64,000 bases of DNA. It comes from CALJEL01 sp041082235 (GTDB lineage Bacteria; Nitrospirota; Thermodesulfovibrionia; Thermodesulfovibrionales; CALJEL01). The notes under the pieces are model-generated. The model saw only the letters and a program-made list of their open reading frames with translations, did not search any database and was not told the origin of the DNA. Made by a program: the position numbers and the translations under genes. Location: the NCBI GenBank assembly GCA_041082235.1, contig JBDOIG010000059.1, positions 1-64,000 of the forward strand. The letters are read 5' to 3'. Each line of letters opens with the position of its first letter. The first letter of the stretch is position 1. Of the stretch, positions 32,672 through 41,160 are shown piece after piece.

Positions 32672-33772
32672 ATGAGACTATCTATTACAGGACTTGCAAA
32701 TACAGGTAAGACCACCATATTTAATGCACTTACAGGTCTTGACCTGGCCACATCCCTTTATGTAACAAGAGAGATGGAACCCCAGATTGCCACTGTAAAG
32801 GTGCCTGATAAAAGAATTGAGAGCCTTGCCCATATCTTTAAACCAAAGAAGGTCACACCTGCAACAGTAGAGTATATTGATTACATAGGACTTACGAAGG
32901 GAGATGCCGAGCAGAATAAAAGGGTCTTTGATTTTATAAAGGAGGCTGATGCCATAGTCCATGTGGTAAGGGCCTTTGAAGATGAGGCTGTTATACATCC
33001 CCTTGGTAGCATTGAGCCTTTAAGAGATCTTGAGACAGTGGAGTTTGAATTTATATTCGGTGATCTTGAGCTTGTCACAAAAAGGCTTCAGAGGATTGAG
33101 GAATCAAGGAAAAAAGGGAAAAAAACTAGCGATGAAGAGATAAAGGTGCTTCTGAAGTGCAAGGAGGCCCTTGAGTCAGAAAGGCCCTTGAGATTTGTTC
33201 AATTTGATGAGGATGAGCATGCCGTCCTGAGACCTATGCAATTTCTTTCTGACAAACCAGAGGTGATAGTCTTTAACACAGATGAATATATGAGTGCTGA
33301 GGACAGGCAATATTTAATTGAAAAGGCAGAGGGGTATTTTAAAAAGTTCAGCCCTTACTTTGAAGATAAGGTAAAGATAATAAGCCTTTCAGGAAAGTTA
33401 GAGATGGAGTTATCCCGTATGACAGCTGATGAGCAGAAAGAATTTCTTTCAGGACTCGGAATTGATGAGCCTGCACTGAATAAACTGATAAAGGTCTCTT
33501 ATGGCCTTTTAAAATATATATCTTTCTTTACAGTAGGTGAAGATGAGGTTAAGGCATGGACCATCAAGGAGGGAACAAATGCCCAGAAGTCAGCAGGGAA
33601 GATTCATTCAGATATGGAGCGCGGCTTTATAAGGGCAGAGGTTGTGAGTTATGACGAATTTATAAAGGAGGGCAGTTTATCATTATTGAGACAGAAAGGC
33701 CTTCTGAGGCTTGAAGGGAAGGATTATATCGTTAAGGATGGGGATATAATAAATTTCCGCTTCAATGTATAG
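32672..33772 (+). CDS. ychF: YchF/Obg-like P-loop NTPase
   Basis: Ribosome-associated ATPase family. G1 loop GLANTGKTTIFNAL at 7-20 is a variant of the usual NVGKST. EYIDYIGLTKGD, ADAIVHVVRAFED, a coiled insert (LVTKRLQRIEESRKK), VIVFNTDE (the non-canonical NxxD/E base-recognition motif of YchF), and a C-terminal TGS domain ending GDIINFRFNV. 366 residues is normal. GGGTGA precedes the ATG. Confidence 0.9.
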   Translation: MRLSITGLANTGKTTIFNALTGLDLATSLYVTREMEPQIATVKVPDKRIESLAHIFKPKKVTPATVEYIDYIGLTKGDAEQNKRVFDFIKEADAIVHVVRAFEDEAVIHPLGSIEPLRDLETVEFEFIFGDLELVTKRLQRIEESRKKGKKTSDEEIKVLLKCKEALESERPLRFVQFDEDEHAVLRPMQFLSDKPEVIVFNTDEYMSAEDRQYLIEKAEGYFKKFSPYFEDKVKIISLSGKLEMELSRMTADEQKEFLSGLGIDEPALNKLIKVSYGLLKYISFFTVGEDEVKAWTIKEGTNAQKSAGKIHSDMERGFIRAEVVSYDEFIKEGSLSLLRQKGLLRLEGKDYIVKDGDIINFRFNV

Positions 33773-33774
33773 AT

Positions 33775-34758
33775 ATGGCACCAATAATAAAGACTGAATC
33801 CCTTGTACGAGATTTTGATAACCTCAGGGCGGTTGATAATCTTAACCTTGATGTTGAGGAGAGAACAATATTCGGATTTCTCGGTCCAAATGGTGCCGGA
33901 AAGACCACCACTATTAATATACTCTGCACACTTCTCAGGCCAACCTCTGGAAGGGCTTTTATAAATGGATATGATTGTGTAAAGGATGCCCATCGTGTAA
34001 GAAGCTCAATAGGCATAGTCTTTCAGGACACAACCCTTGATAAAGACCTTACTGCCTATGAGAATCTCCTTTTCCATTCATACCTCTATGGACTTGGCAG
34101 GGAAGAGGCAAAAAAGAGGATAGAAGAACTCCTTATTTTCATGGATCTCTATGATAGAAAGGATGAACCTGTAAAGAGATTCTCTGGCGGTATGAAGAGG
34201 CGGCTTGAGGTGGCAAGGGGGCTCATGCATTATCCAAGGGTTCTTTTTCTTGATGAGCCGACACTGGGACTTGATCCCCAGTCAAGGGCAGGGCTCTGGG
34301 AGCATATTTTAAGGCTTCCTGAGAGCCATAATGTCACTGTATTCATGACAACCCATTACATGGATGAGGCAGAGGTCTGTAACAGGGTGGCTATTATAGA
34401 CCATGGAAGGATAATTGCCGAAGGTGCTCCAGACGAGCTCAAGAGGATGGTTGGCGGCGATGTGGTTTATCTCAAGGCAAAGGACAATAAAATGGCAAGG
34501 CAGATATTAAAGGAAAGGATAAGTGCAGAGATTGAAGTAAGGGATGGTGAAATATTTGTCCATGGTGTGAAGGGTGATGTCTGTATACCCGAGATCATAA
34601 GGATACTGGGTGAGCAGGTTTTATCAGTGAGGCTCCAGAGGCCAACACTAAATGATGTCTTTTTAAAACTCACTGGCAGACAGATAAGGGAAGGTTCTCC
34701 TGAAGATGAATTTAAGGAATCCATCAGGGCATACAGGAGGCGTTTTGATAGAGCTTAG
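33775..34758 (+). CDS. ABC exporter ATP-binding protein (DrrA/CcmA type)
   Basis: 327 residues. Walker A GPNGAGKTTT near 41-50, Q-loop FQDTTLDKD, signature FSGGMKRRLEVARGL, Walker B VLFLDEPTLGLDPQS, H-loop MTTHYMDEAEVCNR; the C-terminal extension is typical of drug/polysaccharide exporter ATPases. It pairs with the ABC-2 permease that overlaps its 3' end. The substrate is unknown. Confidence 0.92.
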   Translation: MAPIIKTESLVRDFDNLRAVDNLNLDVEERTIFGFLGPNGAGKTTTINILCTLLRPTSGRAFINGYDCVKDAHRVRSSIGIVFQDTTLDKDLTAYENLLFHSYLYGLGREEAKKRIEELLIFMDLYDRKDEPVKRFSGGMKRRLEVARGLMHYPRVLFLDEPTLGLDPQSRAGLWEHILRLPESHNVTVFMTTHYMDEAEVCNRVAIIDHGRIIAEGAPDELKRMVGGDVVYLKAKDNKMARQILKERISAEIEVRDGEIFVHGVKGDVCIPEIIRILGEQVLSVRLQRPTLNDVFLKLTGRQIREGSPEDEFKESIRAYRRRFDRA

Positions 34759-35503
34759 GGTTGTCTATGTAATAGTAATGAGGGAACTTATAAAATTCTT
34801 CAGAGAGAAAGGCAGGCTTGTCTCCACACTGGCAAGACCCATCATATGGTTATTCTTTGTTGGAATGGGTATGTCAAGGCTTGTTCCACAGGATATCACA
34901 GGCACGGATTATATGAGGTTTCTTTTCCCCGGAATCCTGGGGATGACGATACTTTTCAGCGCTATATTTTCTTCTATATCTATAATCTGGGATAAGGAAT
35001 TCGGGTTCTTAAAAGAGATACTTGTTGCTCCTGTATCAAGGTTCTCCATTGTCCTTGGAAAGGCATTAAGTGGGACCCTTCTGTCTACGATACAGGCGAT
35101 GCTTATCATGATAGTGTCACCTCTGATAGGTATCTATCCAGAAATAGGACAGATTGCTGGCTGTCTTATGGTGATAATCCTTCTTTCCTTTTCCATTTCA
35201 GCCCTTGGCATTGTCATTGCATCCTTTTATGAGAGCCTTGAGAGTTTCAGCATGATAATGAATTTTATTGTAATGCCCATGTTCTTTCTTTCAGGCGCCA
35301 TGTATCCATTAAAAAAACTTCCTGTTTTACTTAAATATGCTGCGACACTTAATCCACTCACATATGGCATTGACGGACTGAGACACATACTCATTCCTTA
35401 TGGTATCCTTGATTTCTCCTTTTATCTGGATATATCTATTCTGATTGTAAGCTCAGCAGCCTTTTTATTTTTTTCCACATATATCTTTCAAAGAGGTCAT
35501 TAA
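34745..35503 (+). CDS. ABC-2 type transporter permease
   Basis: About 252 residues with six membrane segments: RPIIWLFFVGMGMS, FLFPGILGMTILFSAIFSS, the typical FLKEILVAPVSRFSIVLGKALSG, then two hydrophobic blocks and PLTYGIDGLRHIL. The TTG at 34745 has AGGAGG 3-9 nt upstream and is preferred; an ATG at 34706 would overlap the ATPase gene by 53 nt. It forms a two-gene exporter with the ATPase. The next gene begins at the adjacent base. Confidence 0.9.
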   Translation: MIELRVVYVIVMRELIKFFREKGRLVSTLARPIIWLFFVGMGMSRLVPQDITGTDYMRFLFPGILGMTILFSAIFSSISIIWDKEFGFLKEILVAPVSRFSIVLGKALSGTLLSTIQAMLIMIVSPLIGIYPEIGQIAGCLMVIILLSFSISALGIVIASFYESLESFSMIMNFIVMPMFFLSGAMYPLKKLPVLLKYAATLNPLTYGIDGLRHILIPYGILDFSFYLDISILIVSSAAFLFFSTYIFQRGH

Positions 35504-36268
35504 GTGAAAGAGATAGATATCTATAAACTCCTTCCCGGGAAAAACTGTAAGGAGTGTTCTGCTGGTACATGCATGGCCTTTGCTATTAAGCTCAACAAAA
35601 TGCCTTCTCTGCTTGATGAATGTCCTTACATTGAAGAGCAAAAAAGGAGCTATCTGAAGGCTAATATTATCACCTCTGATTGGAGGGATAATCTTATAGA
35701 TTCTCTCAGAAAAGAGGTCTCCCAGCTAAAGTTTAATGAGATAGCTCATGACCTTGGTGCTCTTCAGCATGAAGATGGTTTGATTATAAAGTGTATTGGC
35801 AGAGATTATCTTATAAAAAGGGATGGGACTATCCTGCCTGATACAGAGAACAAATGGATCAAGATCCTTCTTCTGCATTACATACGGCTCAGGGGTAAAG
35901 GCAGTTTCACGGGTAAATGGATATCTTTTTCAGACATTAAAGGTGGTCTTGTAAAGGCATCCACATTTAAGAGAGATTGTGAGGCTCCTTTAAAAGAGGT
36001 CTTTGAGCTTAATCCTGAAGAGGCCATTAAAGTTCTTGAGAGGCTTGGTGGTAAGAGGATAGAGGGTTATCCCTCTGATATTGCCATTATAATTGACCTC
36101 TTGCCAAGGGTGAGGATTCTTATTCTTTATTCAAACGGTGATGAAGAGTTCCCATCAGCATTAAAGATACTCTTTGATGCCATAACACCAGAGTTTCTTG
36201 ATGTGGAGTCCATTATCTTTCTTATTGAAGGCCTGGTGCATACTGTTAAGCATTTTATGTCCGATTAG
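35504..36268 (+). CDS. DUF3786 protein with N-terminal 4Fe-4S domain
   Basis: 254 residues, GTG start directly at the permease stop. Residues 8-42 carry the four-Cys pattern of the corrinoid/RnfB-like FeS domain (LLPGKNCKECSAGTCMAFA, then DECPYI). The rest matches the DUF3786 type: DGLIIKCIGRDYLIKRDG, WIKILLLHYIRL, GKWISFSDIKGG, DIAIIIDLLPRVRILILYSNGDEEFPS. Such proteins occur in strict anaerobes; function is not established. Co-location with an exporter may be only operon packing. Confidence 0.8.
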   Translation: MKEIDIYKLLPGKNCKECSAGTCMAFAIKLNKMPSLLDECPYIEEQKRSYLKANIITSDWRDNLIDSLRKEVSQLKFNEIAHDLGALQHEDGLIIKCIGRDYLIKRDGTILPDTENKWIKILLLHYIRLRGKGSFTGKWISFSDIKGGLVKASTFKRDCEAPLKEVFELNPEEAIKVLERLGGKRIEGYPSDIAIIIDLLPRVRILILYSNGDEEFPSALKILFDAITPEFLDVESIIFLIEGLVHTVKHFMSD

Positions 36269-36290
36269 CTTAAATATATGTTTTTAAATA

Positions 36291-36968
36291 ATGCTGATTG
36301 AGGATAGAACATTAAGGAATAAACTTCATGTCTATCAGGATAGAACAGAGGCAGGCAGGATTCTTGCTTCAATGCTTCAGGAACATAAGGATTCTGATGC
36401 CATTGTCCTTGCCATTCCTTCAGGTGGTGTGCCTGTTGGTGCAGAGATAGTAAGGGTATTGGGTCTATCCTTTGACCTTCTTATAGTCAGAAAGATACAG
36501 ATACCATACAATCCAGAGGCTGGTTTTGGTGCCGTGGGTCCTGATGGAGAGCCAATCTTTAATGAGTCTCTTTTAAGAAGCCTTATGCTGACTGAAAGCG
36601 ATATTATGGAGCAGATGACAAAGGCCAGAGAGAGCGTAAAGAAAAGGGATGAGTTATTCAGAAAGAATAAGCCCCTTCCATTATTAAAAGACAGGGTAGT
36701 AATAATTGTTGATGATGGACTTGCCTCAGGTTATACAATATTAGCTGGTATAAATTATGTCAAAAAAAGCATGCCTGCAAGGATAATCGTAGCTGTCCCA
36801 ACAGCCTCTGAAAGGGCGATAAAGGCTATTCTTCCAAAGGTGGATAAACTTATCTGCCCGAATGTAAGGGCAGGTCCTGTCTTTGCTGTTGCTGATGCCT
36901 ATAGAGAGTGGTATGACCTTCCAGAGGAAGAGGTGCTCAAGATATTGAAGGAATTGTCATTCCTTTGA
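36291..36968 (+). CDS. predicted phosphoribosyltransferase (COG1926 type)
   Basis: 225 residues. PRPP-binding motif VVIIVDDGLASGYTILAG in the middle and N-terminal AIPSGGVPVGAEIVRVLGL with DLLIVRKIQIPYNPEAGFGAV; C-terminal ICPNVRAGPVFAVADAYREWYDLPEEE. Substrate unknown; COG1926 proteins are not part of standard purine or pyrimidine synthesis. It has no strong ribosome site. Confidence 0.85.
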   Translation: MLIEDRTLRNKLHVYQDRTEAGRILASMLQEHKDSDAIVLAIPSGGVPVGAEIVRVLGLSFDLLIVRKIQIPYNPEAGFGAVGPDGEPIFNESLLRSLMLTESDIMEQMTKARESVKKRDELFRKNKPLPLLKDRVVIIVDDGLASGYTILAGINYVKKSMPARIIVAVPTASERAIKAILPKVDKLICPNVRAGPVFAVADAYREWYDLPEEEVLKILKELSFL

Positions 36969-37003
36969 GGAACTCAGCCCCTCAAAATTTCTTAATTCAA
37001 AGG
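36962..37003. repeat. imperfect small palindrome after the phosphoribosyltransferase gene
   Basis: CTTTGAGGAACTCAGCCCCTCAAAATTT and TTAATTCAAAGG resemble the CTTTGAGGGG...CCCCTCAAAG family member near 17640. The stem is poor, so this is the weakest copy. The rest of 36969-37195 holds only the extended -10 of the next gene. Confidence 0.35.
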
Positions 37004-37168
37004 ACAAAAGCTGGCTCCTCCAGAAGATTAAATTCTTCCCTCTCTTATTCTTGAATCAAAGACATATAGACCCTCAATCCTTTCAGGGAAGGTTTTTTAA
37101 ATTTTAGAATAATCCTCTCAAGTGCCTCCCTTACAAACCATGTCATAGCCTTTTTTATCATACATCTC

Positions 37169-37177
37169 TGGTATAAT
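37169..37177 (+). promoter_or_regulatory. extended -10 of the UbiA-family gene
   Basis: TG-G-TATAAT at 37169-37177. Expected start near 37184 leaves about 12 nt, containing GGAGGA, before the GTG at 37196. Confidence 0.55.
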
Positions 37178-37195
37178 AATCCATGGAGGATTCAA

Positions 37196-38074
37196 GTGAC
37201 CAGAACAGTGCCAGACTTCAGATTTATTGAAAGAATAGCCACCTATCTAAGAATGATAAAATTCTCTCATTCTGTTTTTGCCCTTCCCTTTGCCCTCACA
37301 TCAGCCTTTATTGCATCAGCGGGTTCCCCAGAACTTGAGAAATTTTTCTGGATCATTGTTGCTATGGTCTCAGCAAGGACTGCTGCCATGGGCCTAAACA
37401 GGATAATAGACAGGCATATAGATAAACTCAATCCAAGGACCTCCAAGAGAGAAATCCCCTCTGGAAAGGTCAGCCTTACTGAGGCAGTCCTTTTTGTATC
37501 AGTGGCAATTATTTTTTTTATATACTCAGCCTGGAGCTTGAATCCTCTATGTTTTAAACTCTCCTTTGTTTCCCTTGGAGCCATCTTTCTTTATTCCTAT
37601 ACAAAGAGGTTTACCTCTCTGTCCCATCTCTTCCTTGGTATTACCATATCTGCTGCACCTATAGGTGCCTGGATAGCTATTAGAGGCACCTTTGACCCGA
37701 GAATACTTAGCCTCGGACTTTCAGTTGCCTTCTGGATAGCTGGCTTTGATATCCTCTATGCACTTCAGGATATAGACTTTGACAGGAGATATGGTCTTTA
37801 TTCCATACCTTCAAGATTGGGAGTCAAAAGGGCAATTGGTATTTCAAGGCTCTTTCATGTAATCTCCTGGGCTTTACTTTTTATGACAGGTATCTTATTT
37901 AAACTTAATATATGGTTTTTTATTGGTGTATTTCTTGCTGGTGTTATTCTATTTTATGAACACAGACTTGTGAAACCTGATGATCTTAGAAGACTCAATA
38001 TGGCATTCTTTAATATGAACGGATATCTGAGCATCGTTGTCTTTTTGTTCACCCTGCTTTCTTATATTTTTTAG
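37196..38074 (+). CDS. UbiA-family prenyltransferase
   Basis: Integral membrane prenyltransferase, probably for menaquinone (4-hydroxybenzoate polyprenyltransferase-like, as UbiA or MqnP). 292 residues, about eight membrane segments. First Asp-rich motif NRIIDRHIDKLNPRTSKREIPSG near 65-87 and second DIDFDRRYGLYSIPSRLG near 190-207. GTG start with GGAGGA 6 nt upstream. The neighbouring genes do not reveal which quinone pathway is used. Confidence 0.9.
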   Translation: MTRTVPDFRFIERIATYLRMIKFSHSVFALPFALTSAFIASAGSPELEKFFWIIVAMVSARTAAMGLNRIIDRHIDKLNPRTSKREIPSGKVSLTEAVLFVSVAIIFFIYSAWSLNPLCFKLSFVSLGAIFLYSYTKRFTSLSHLFLGITISAAPIGAWIAIRGTFDPRILSLGLSVAFWIAGFDILYALQDIDFDRRYGLYSIPSRLGVKRAIGISRLFHVISWALLFMTGILFKLNIWFFIGVFLAGVILFYEHRLVKPDDLRRLNMAFFNMNGYLSIVVFLFTLLSYIF

Positions 38075-38075
38075 C

Positions 38076-39491
38076 ATGAGCATTCATAAAGATATAGAGC
38101 TCTCCACAATTTATGAGGTATCAAATCTAATAATCTCCTCAGCAGATAAAGAAAATTACTATAATTCCCTCTGTGAGATAATGAGGGTTTATTTTGGAAT
38201 AAAATTTTGCTGGATTGGACTCATTGAGCAGGGTAGCTTTGATATAAAACCAGCTGGTCATGCTGGTTTTGAAGAGGGTTATCTATCAAAGATACATGTC
38301 AGGTGGGATAACTCTCCAGAGGGGATGGGTCCTGCTGGGATGTCCATCAAGACAAGAAGGCCATATTTAATAAATATTGATGACCCTGGTTTTAAGCCCT
38401 GGTATGAGGAGGCAAAAAAGAGGGGATATGCTGCTGTGCTTGGTGTACCACTTCTTTACGGAGGAGAAGAATGTCTTGGAACCCTTGTATTTTACAGTGA
38501 GAGCAGGGATTTTTTTACACCTTCATGGGTTAAAGCACTACAGATCATCTCCAATCAGGTAGCCTTTGCCATAAAGAACAGGCTGATACTTGAACACCTT
38601 GAGGAAGAGGTGAGGGCAAGGACTGAGGAGCTTGAGATAGCAAACATGCAGATGAGGGCATTGAACGAAGAATTAAACAAGAAGACATTAGAGCTTGAGA
38701 TGGCAAAACAGTTTGCAGAAAGGGCAAGCAGGACAAAGTCAGAATTTCTTGCTAATATAAATCATGAGTTAAGAACACCCCTGAATTCTATCCTTGGATT
38801 TTCAAGGCTCCTTATTGACAGTCTTTATGGTGAGCTGAATGAGACACAGAAAGATTATATAAAAGAAATCCATGAGAGTGGTCAGAGGCTTCTCACGGTT
38901 GTGAATGAGATGCTTGATTTTGCTGCCCTTGAAAAAAGAGACATGAGTCTCTCTTATAGCTCTTTCAGGCTCAGGGATGTGGTAGAGTCAGCATTTAATA
39001 TCTACAGGGCAAATGCCTTGAAAAAATCCATCTCATTTGAACTCCTATATAACCTGCCAGATGATTTCAGGATAGAGGCTGACAGGACAAAACTGAAGGA
39101 TATTCTCATGCACCTTCTTAGCAATGCCCTAAAATTCACTCCACAGAATGGCCTGGTTGTTCTTTCTGTAAAAAAGTCTTCTTACAGGGCTCCTGATGAG
39201 CCAGAATTTGTAGAATTCTCAATAAAAGATACAGGTAAGGGTATCAGCAAGGAAGATATCAGCAGGATTTTTGAAGGTTTTACTCTTCTTGTCTCTCCTT
39301 ACACAAAAACCTACGAGGGTGTAGGACTGGGACTTGCCCTTGTGAAAAGATTTGTGGAGATGCATGGTGGAAGGCTTACTGTAGAGAGTGAGCCTGGTAA
39401 GGGAAGTACCTTTACATTTATACTCCCAGAGAAACAATGGATACCCGAAGGTAAAGAACATGGAAAAGAAAAGAAAGATTCTCTGTGTTGA
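38076..39491 (+). CDS. GAF-domain sensor histidine kinase
   Basis: 471 residues, no membrane segment. N-terminal GAF domain at about 20-170 (GIKFCWIGLIEQG; GYAAVLGVPLLYGGEECLGTLVFYS), a coiled coil (EELEIANMQMRALNEELNK), HisKA with NINHELRTPLNSILGFSRLL, and HATPase boxes LLSNALKFTPQNG, DTGKGIS, GVGLGLALVKRF. ATG 38076 is chosen; the longer frame would overlap the UbiA gene. Its 3' end overlaps the response regulator by 32 nt, indicating a cognate pair. Confidence 0.9.
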   Translation: MSIHKDIELSTIYEVSNLIISSADKENYYNSLCEIMRVYFGIKFCWIGLIEQGSFDIKPAGHAGFEEGYLSKIHVRWDNSPEGMGPAGMSIKTRRPYLINIDDPGFKPWYEEAKKRGYAAVLGVPLLYGGEECLGTLVFYSESRDFFTPSWVKALQIISNQVAFAIKNRLILEHLEEEVRARTEELEIANMQMRALNEELNKKTLELEMAKQFAERASRTKSEFLANINHELRTPLNSILGFSRLLIDSLYGELNETQKDYIKEIHESGQRLLTVVNEMLDFAALEKRDMSLSYSSFRLRDVVESAFNIYRANALKKSISFELLYNLPDDFRIEADRTKLKDILMHLLSNALKFTPQNGLVVLSVKKSSYRAPDEPEFVEFSIKDTGKGISKEDISRIFEGFTLLVSPYTKTYEGVGLGLALVKRFVEMHGGRLTVESEPGKGSTFTFILPEKQWIPEGKEHGKEKKDSLC

Positions 39492-40968
39492 TGACGAACC
39501 TGTAAATTTGAGACTTCTTGAATCAATCCTCTCCTTAAGGGGATATGAGGTAATTAAATCAGACAACGGTATAGATGCCCTTGATAAATTGAGGTCTGAT
39601 CATATAGATCTCGTGCTTCTTGATGTGATGATGCCGGGTATGAATGGTTATGAGGTGTGCAGGGTTATTAAAGGAGATGATTCCCTGAGGCATATTCCTG
39701 TGATTATGATTACAGCCCTCACTTCAAAGGAAGACAGGATTCGTGGCATAGAGGCCGGGGCAGAGGATTTTATCTCAAAACCCTTTGATAGTGAAGAGGT
39801 TCTTGCAAGGATAAGGATGCTTCTTAAGGTAAAGGACCTTACAGAAAGGCTTGCCACTGCATATAACACAATAAATCATCTGATCTCAGCAGGAGAGGAG
39901 CTTCTTAAGGAAATAGATCCCCAGAGGTGGGAACTGATGTCAGCTATTGAGAATATTGTATTTCAGCTTATAAGGAGAGCAGAAAATGATGAAAAGCCAG
40001 AAGTAATAATAATTGGTACAGGCATAGGTGGTTCACGAAAATGGTATCTTTACTCATGGAAAGGTGGAAGAATAAATAAGACAGTGATTGGCAGTGAGCT
40101 TTTCCACTACGACAGATGCGAGATATCAAAAGAGCTTATTTATTTTAATGAATCAGATATGGAGAAATCAGAATTGATTAATCTGACAGCAAAGATGAGG
40201 AAGTTATATCCATCATTATCAAATGGAGTCTGTTATATCAGTAAAGACCTCTGCATCTTAACCTTTAATTATGGCAGAGAGGTAACCCAGTTTGATGCAA
40301 ATGTCCTTAACAGCCTTGTGATGCAGGGTCTTTATCTCAGGTCTTTATTTGCGCAGATAAGAGAGACAGAGGATGCCTTTGCCTATACAATAAATGCCCT
40401 TGCAAGGGCATCTGAGGCAAATGATGAGGATACAGGCAATCATATCCTGAGGGTTGGTGAATTCTGTTCTGTGCTTTCTGAGAGGCTGGGGTTGTCAGAG
40501 GATTTTATAAAGGACATAAAACTTCAATCCAGGCTCCATGATGTTGGAAAGATTCACATCCATCCTGATATCCTCAAGAAGCCCGGTAAACTTACTCCAG
40601 AGGAATGGAAGGTCATGATGATGCATCCTGTTTATGGTGCAATGATTATAGGAGACCATCCAAGACTTAAGATGGCAAAGAACATTGCCCTTACCCATCA
40701 GGAGAGATGGGATGGAAGCGGTTATCCAAGGGGTCTTAAGGGTGAAGAGATACCTCTGGAGGGAAGGATCACGAGTCTTGCTGATCAGTATGATGCCCTT
40801 AGAAATCCGAGGGTATATAAACCAAGCTTTGACCATGAGACAGCCTTCAAGATAATTACTGAAGGAGACGGAAGAACCCTCCCCCAGCATTTTGATCCGA
40901 ATATATTGAAGATTTTCAAGGAGAATGCATCCCTCTTTGAGGAGATATACGAGAGGCTTAAAGGTTAA
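39460..40968 (+). CDS. response regulator with HD-GYP domain
   Basis: 502 residues. Receiver domain 1-120 (ILCVDDEPVNLRLLES; phospho-Asp in LVLLDVMMPGMNGYEV; FISKPFD). Middle region 140-300 is unassigned and includes GTGIGGSRKWYLYSW and LYPSLSNGVCYISKDLCIL. C-terminal HD-GYP at 305-490: HILRVGEFC, LHDVGKIHI, HPVYGAMII, THQERWDGSGYPRGLKGEEIP. The HHExxDGxGYP-type motif supports cyclic di-GMP phosphodiesterase activity. It is paired with the overlapping kinase. Confidence 0.9.
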   Translation: MEKKRKILCVDDEPVNLRLLESILSLRGYEVIKSDNGIDALDKLRSDHIDLVLLDVMMPGMNGYEVCRVIKGDDSLRHIPVIMITALTSKEDRIRGIEAGAEDFISKPFDSEEVLARIRMLLKVKDLTERLATAYNTINHLISAGEELLKEIDPQRWELMSAIENIVFQLIRRAENDEKPEVIIIGTGIGGSRKWYLYSWKGGRINKTVIGSELFHYDRCEISKELIYFNESDMEKSELINLTAKMRKLYPSLSNGVCYISKDLCILTFNYGREVTQFDANVLNSLVMQGLYLRSLFAQIRETEDAFAYTINALARASEANDEDTGNHILRVGEFCSVLSERLGLSEDFIKDIKLQSRLHDVGKIHIHPDILKKPGKLTPEEWKVMMMHPVYGAMIIGDHPRLKMAKNIALTHQERWDGSGYPRGLKGEEIPLEGRITSLADQYDALRNPRVYKPSFDHETAFKIITEGDGRTLPQHFDPNILKIFKENASLFEEIYERLKG

Positions 40969-40980
40969 AACTCTGTCATT

Positions 40981-41035
40981 TGCCATTAGAAATTTGTCTG
41001 CCTGTCTTAAAGTCTTTACAATGCTACGATAATCA
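40981..41035 (+). repeat. TIR-element copy F (left end fragment)
   Basis: TGCCATTAGAAATTTGTCTGCC, CTTAAAGTCTTTACAATGCTACGATAATCAGG matches the left arm of the type with the GATAATCAGG interior (copy C). The right arm is missing. Nothing else is evident in the gap up to ppdK beyond the start region. Confidence 0.55.
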
Positions 41036-41160
41036 GGGATTTTGGAAAACTTGAAATTTTTGAAATGTTTAAGCTATTTTAATAGGCTATGATTTAATGT
41101 CTTTAAAGGCTTCATTGCTCTTATAGATAGATAAAAAAAATTAATTTTGGGAGGCTCATC

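Noticed and set aside
37045..37161. 38-residue minus-strand reading frame between the phosphoribosyltransferase and UbiA genes
   Set aside because: No ribosome site, no recognisable family, and it overlaps the promoter region of the UbiA gene. It is too weak to call.
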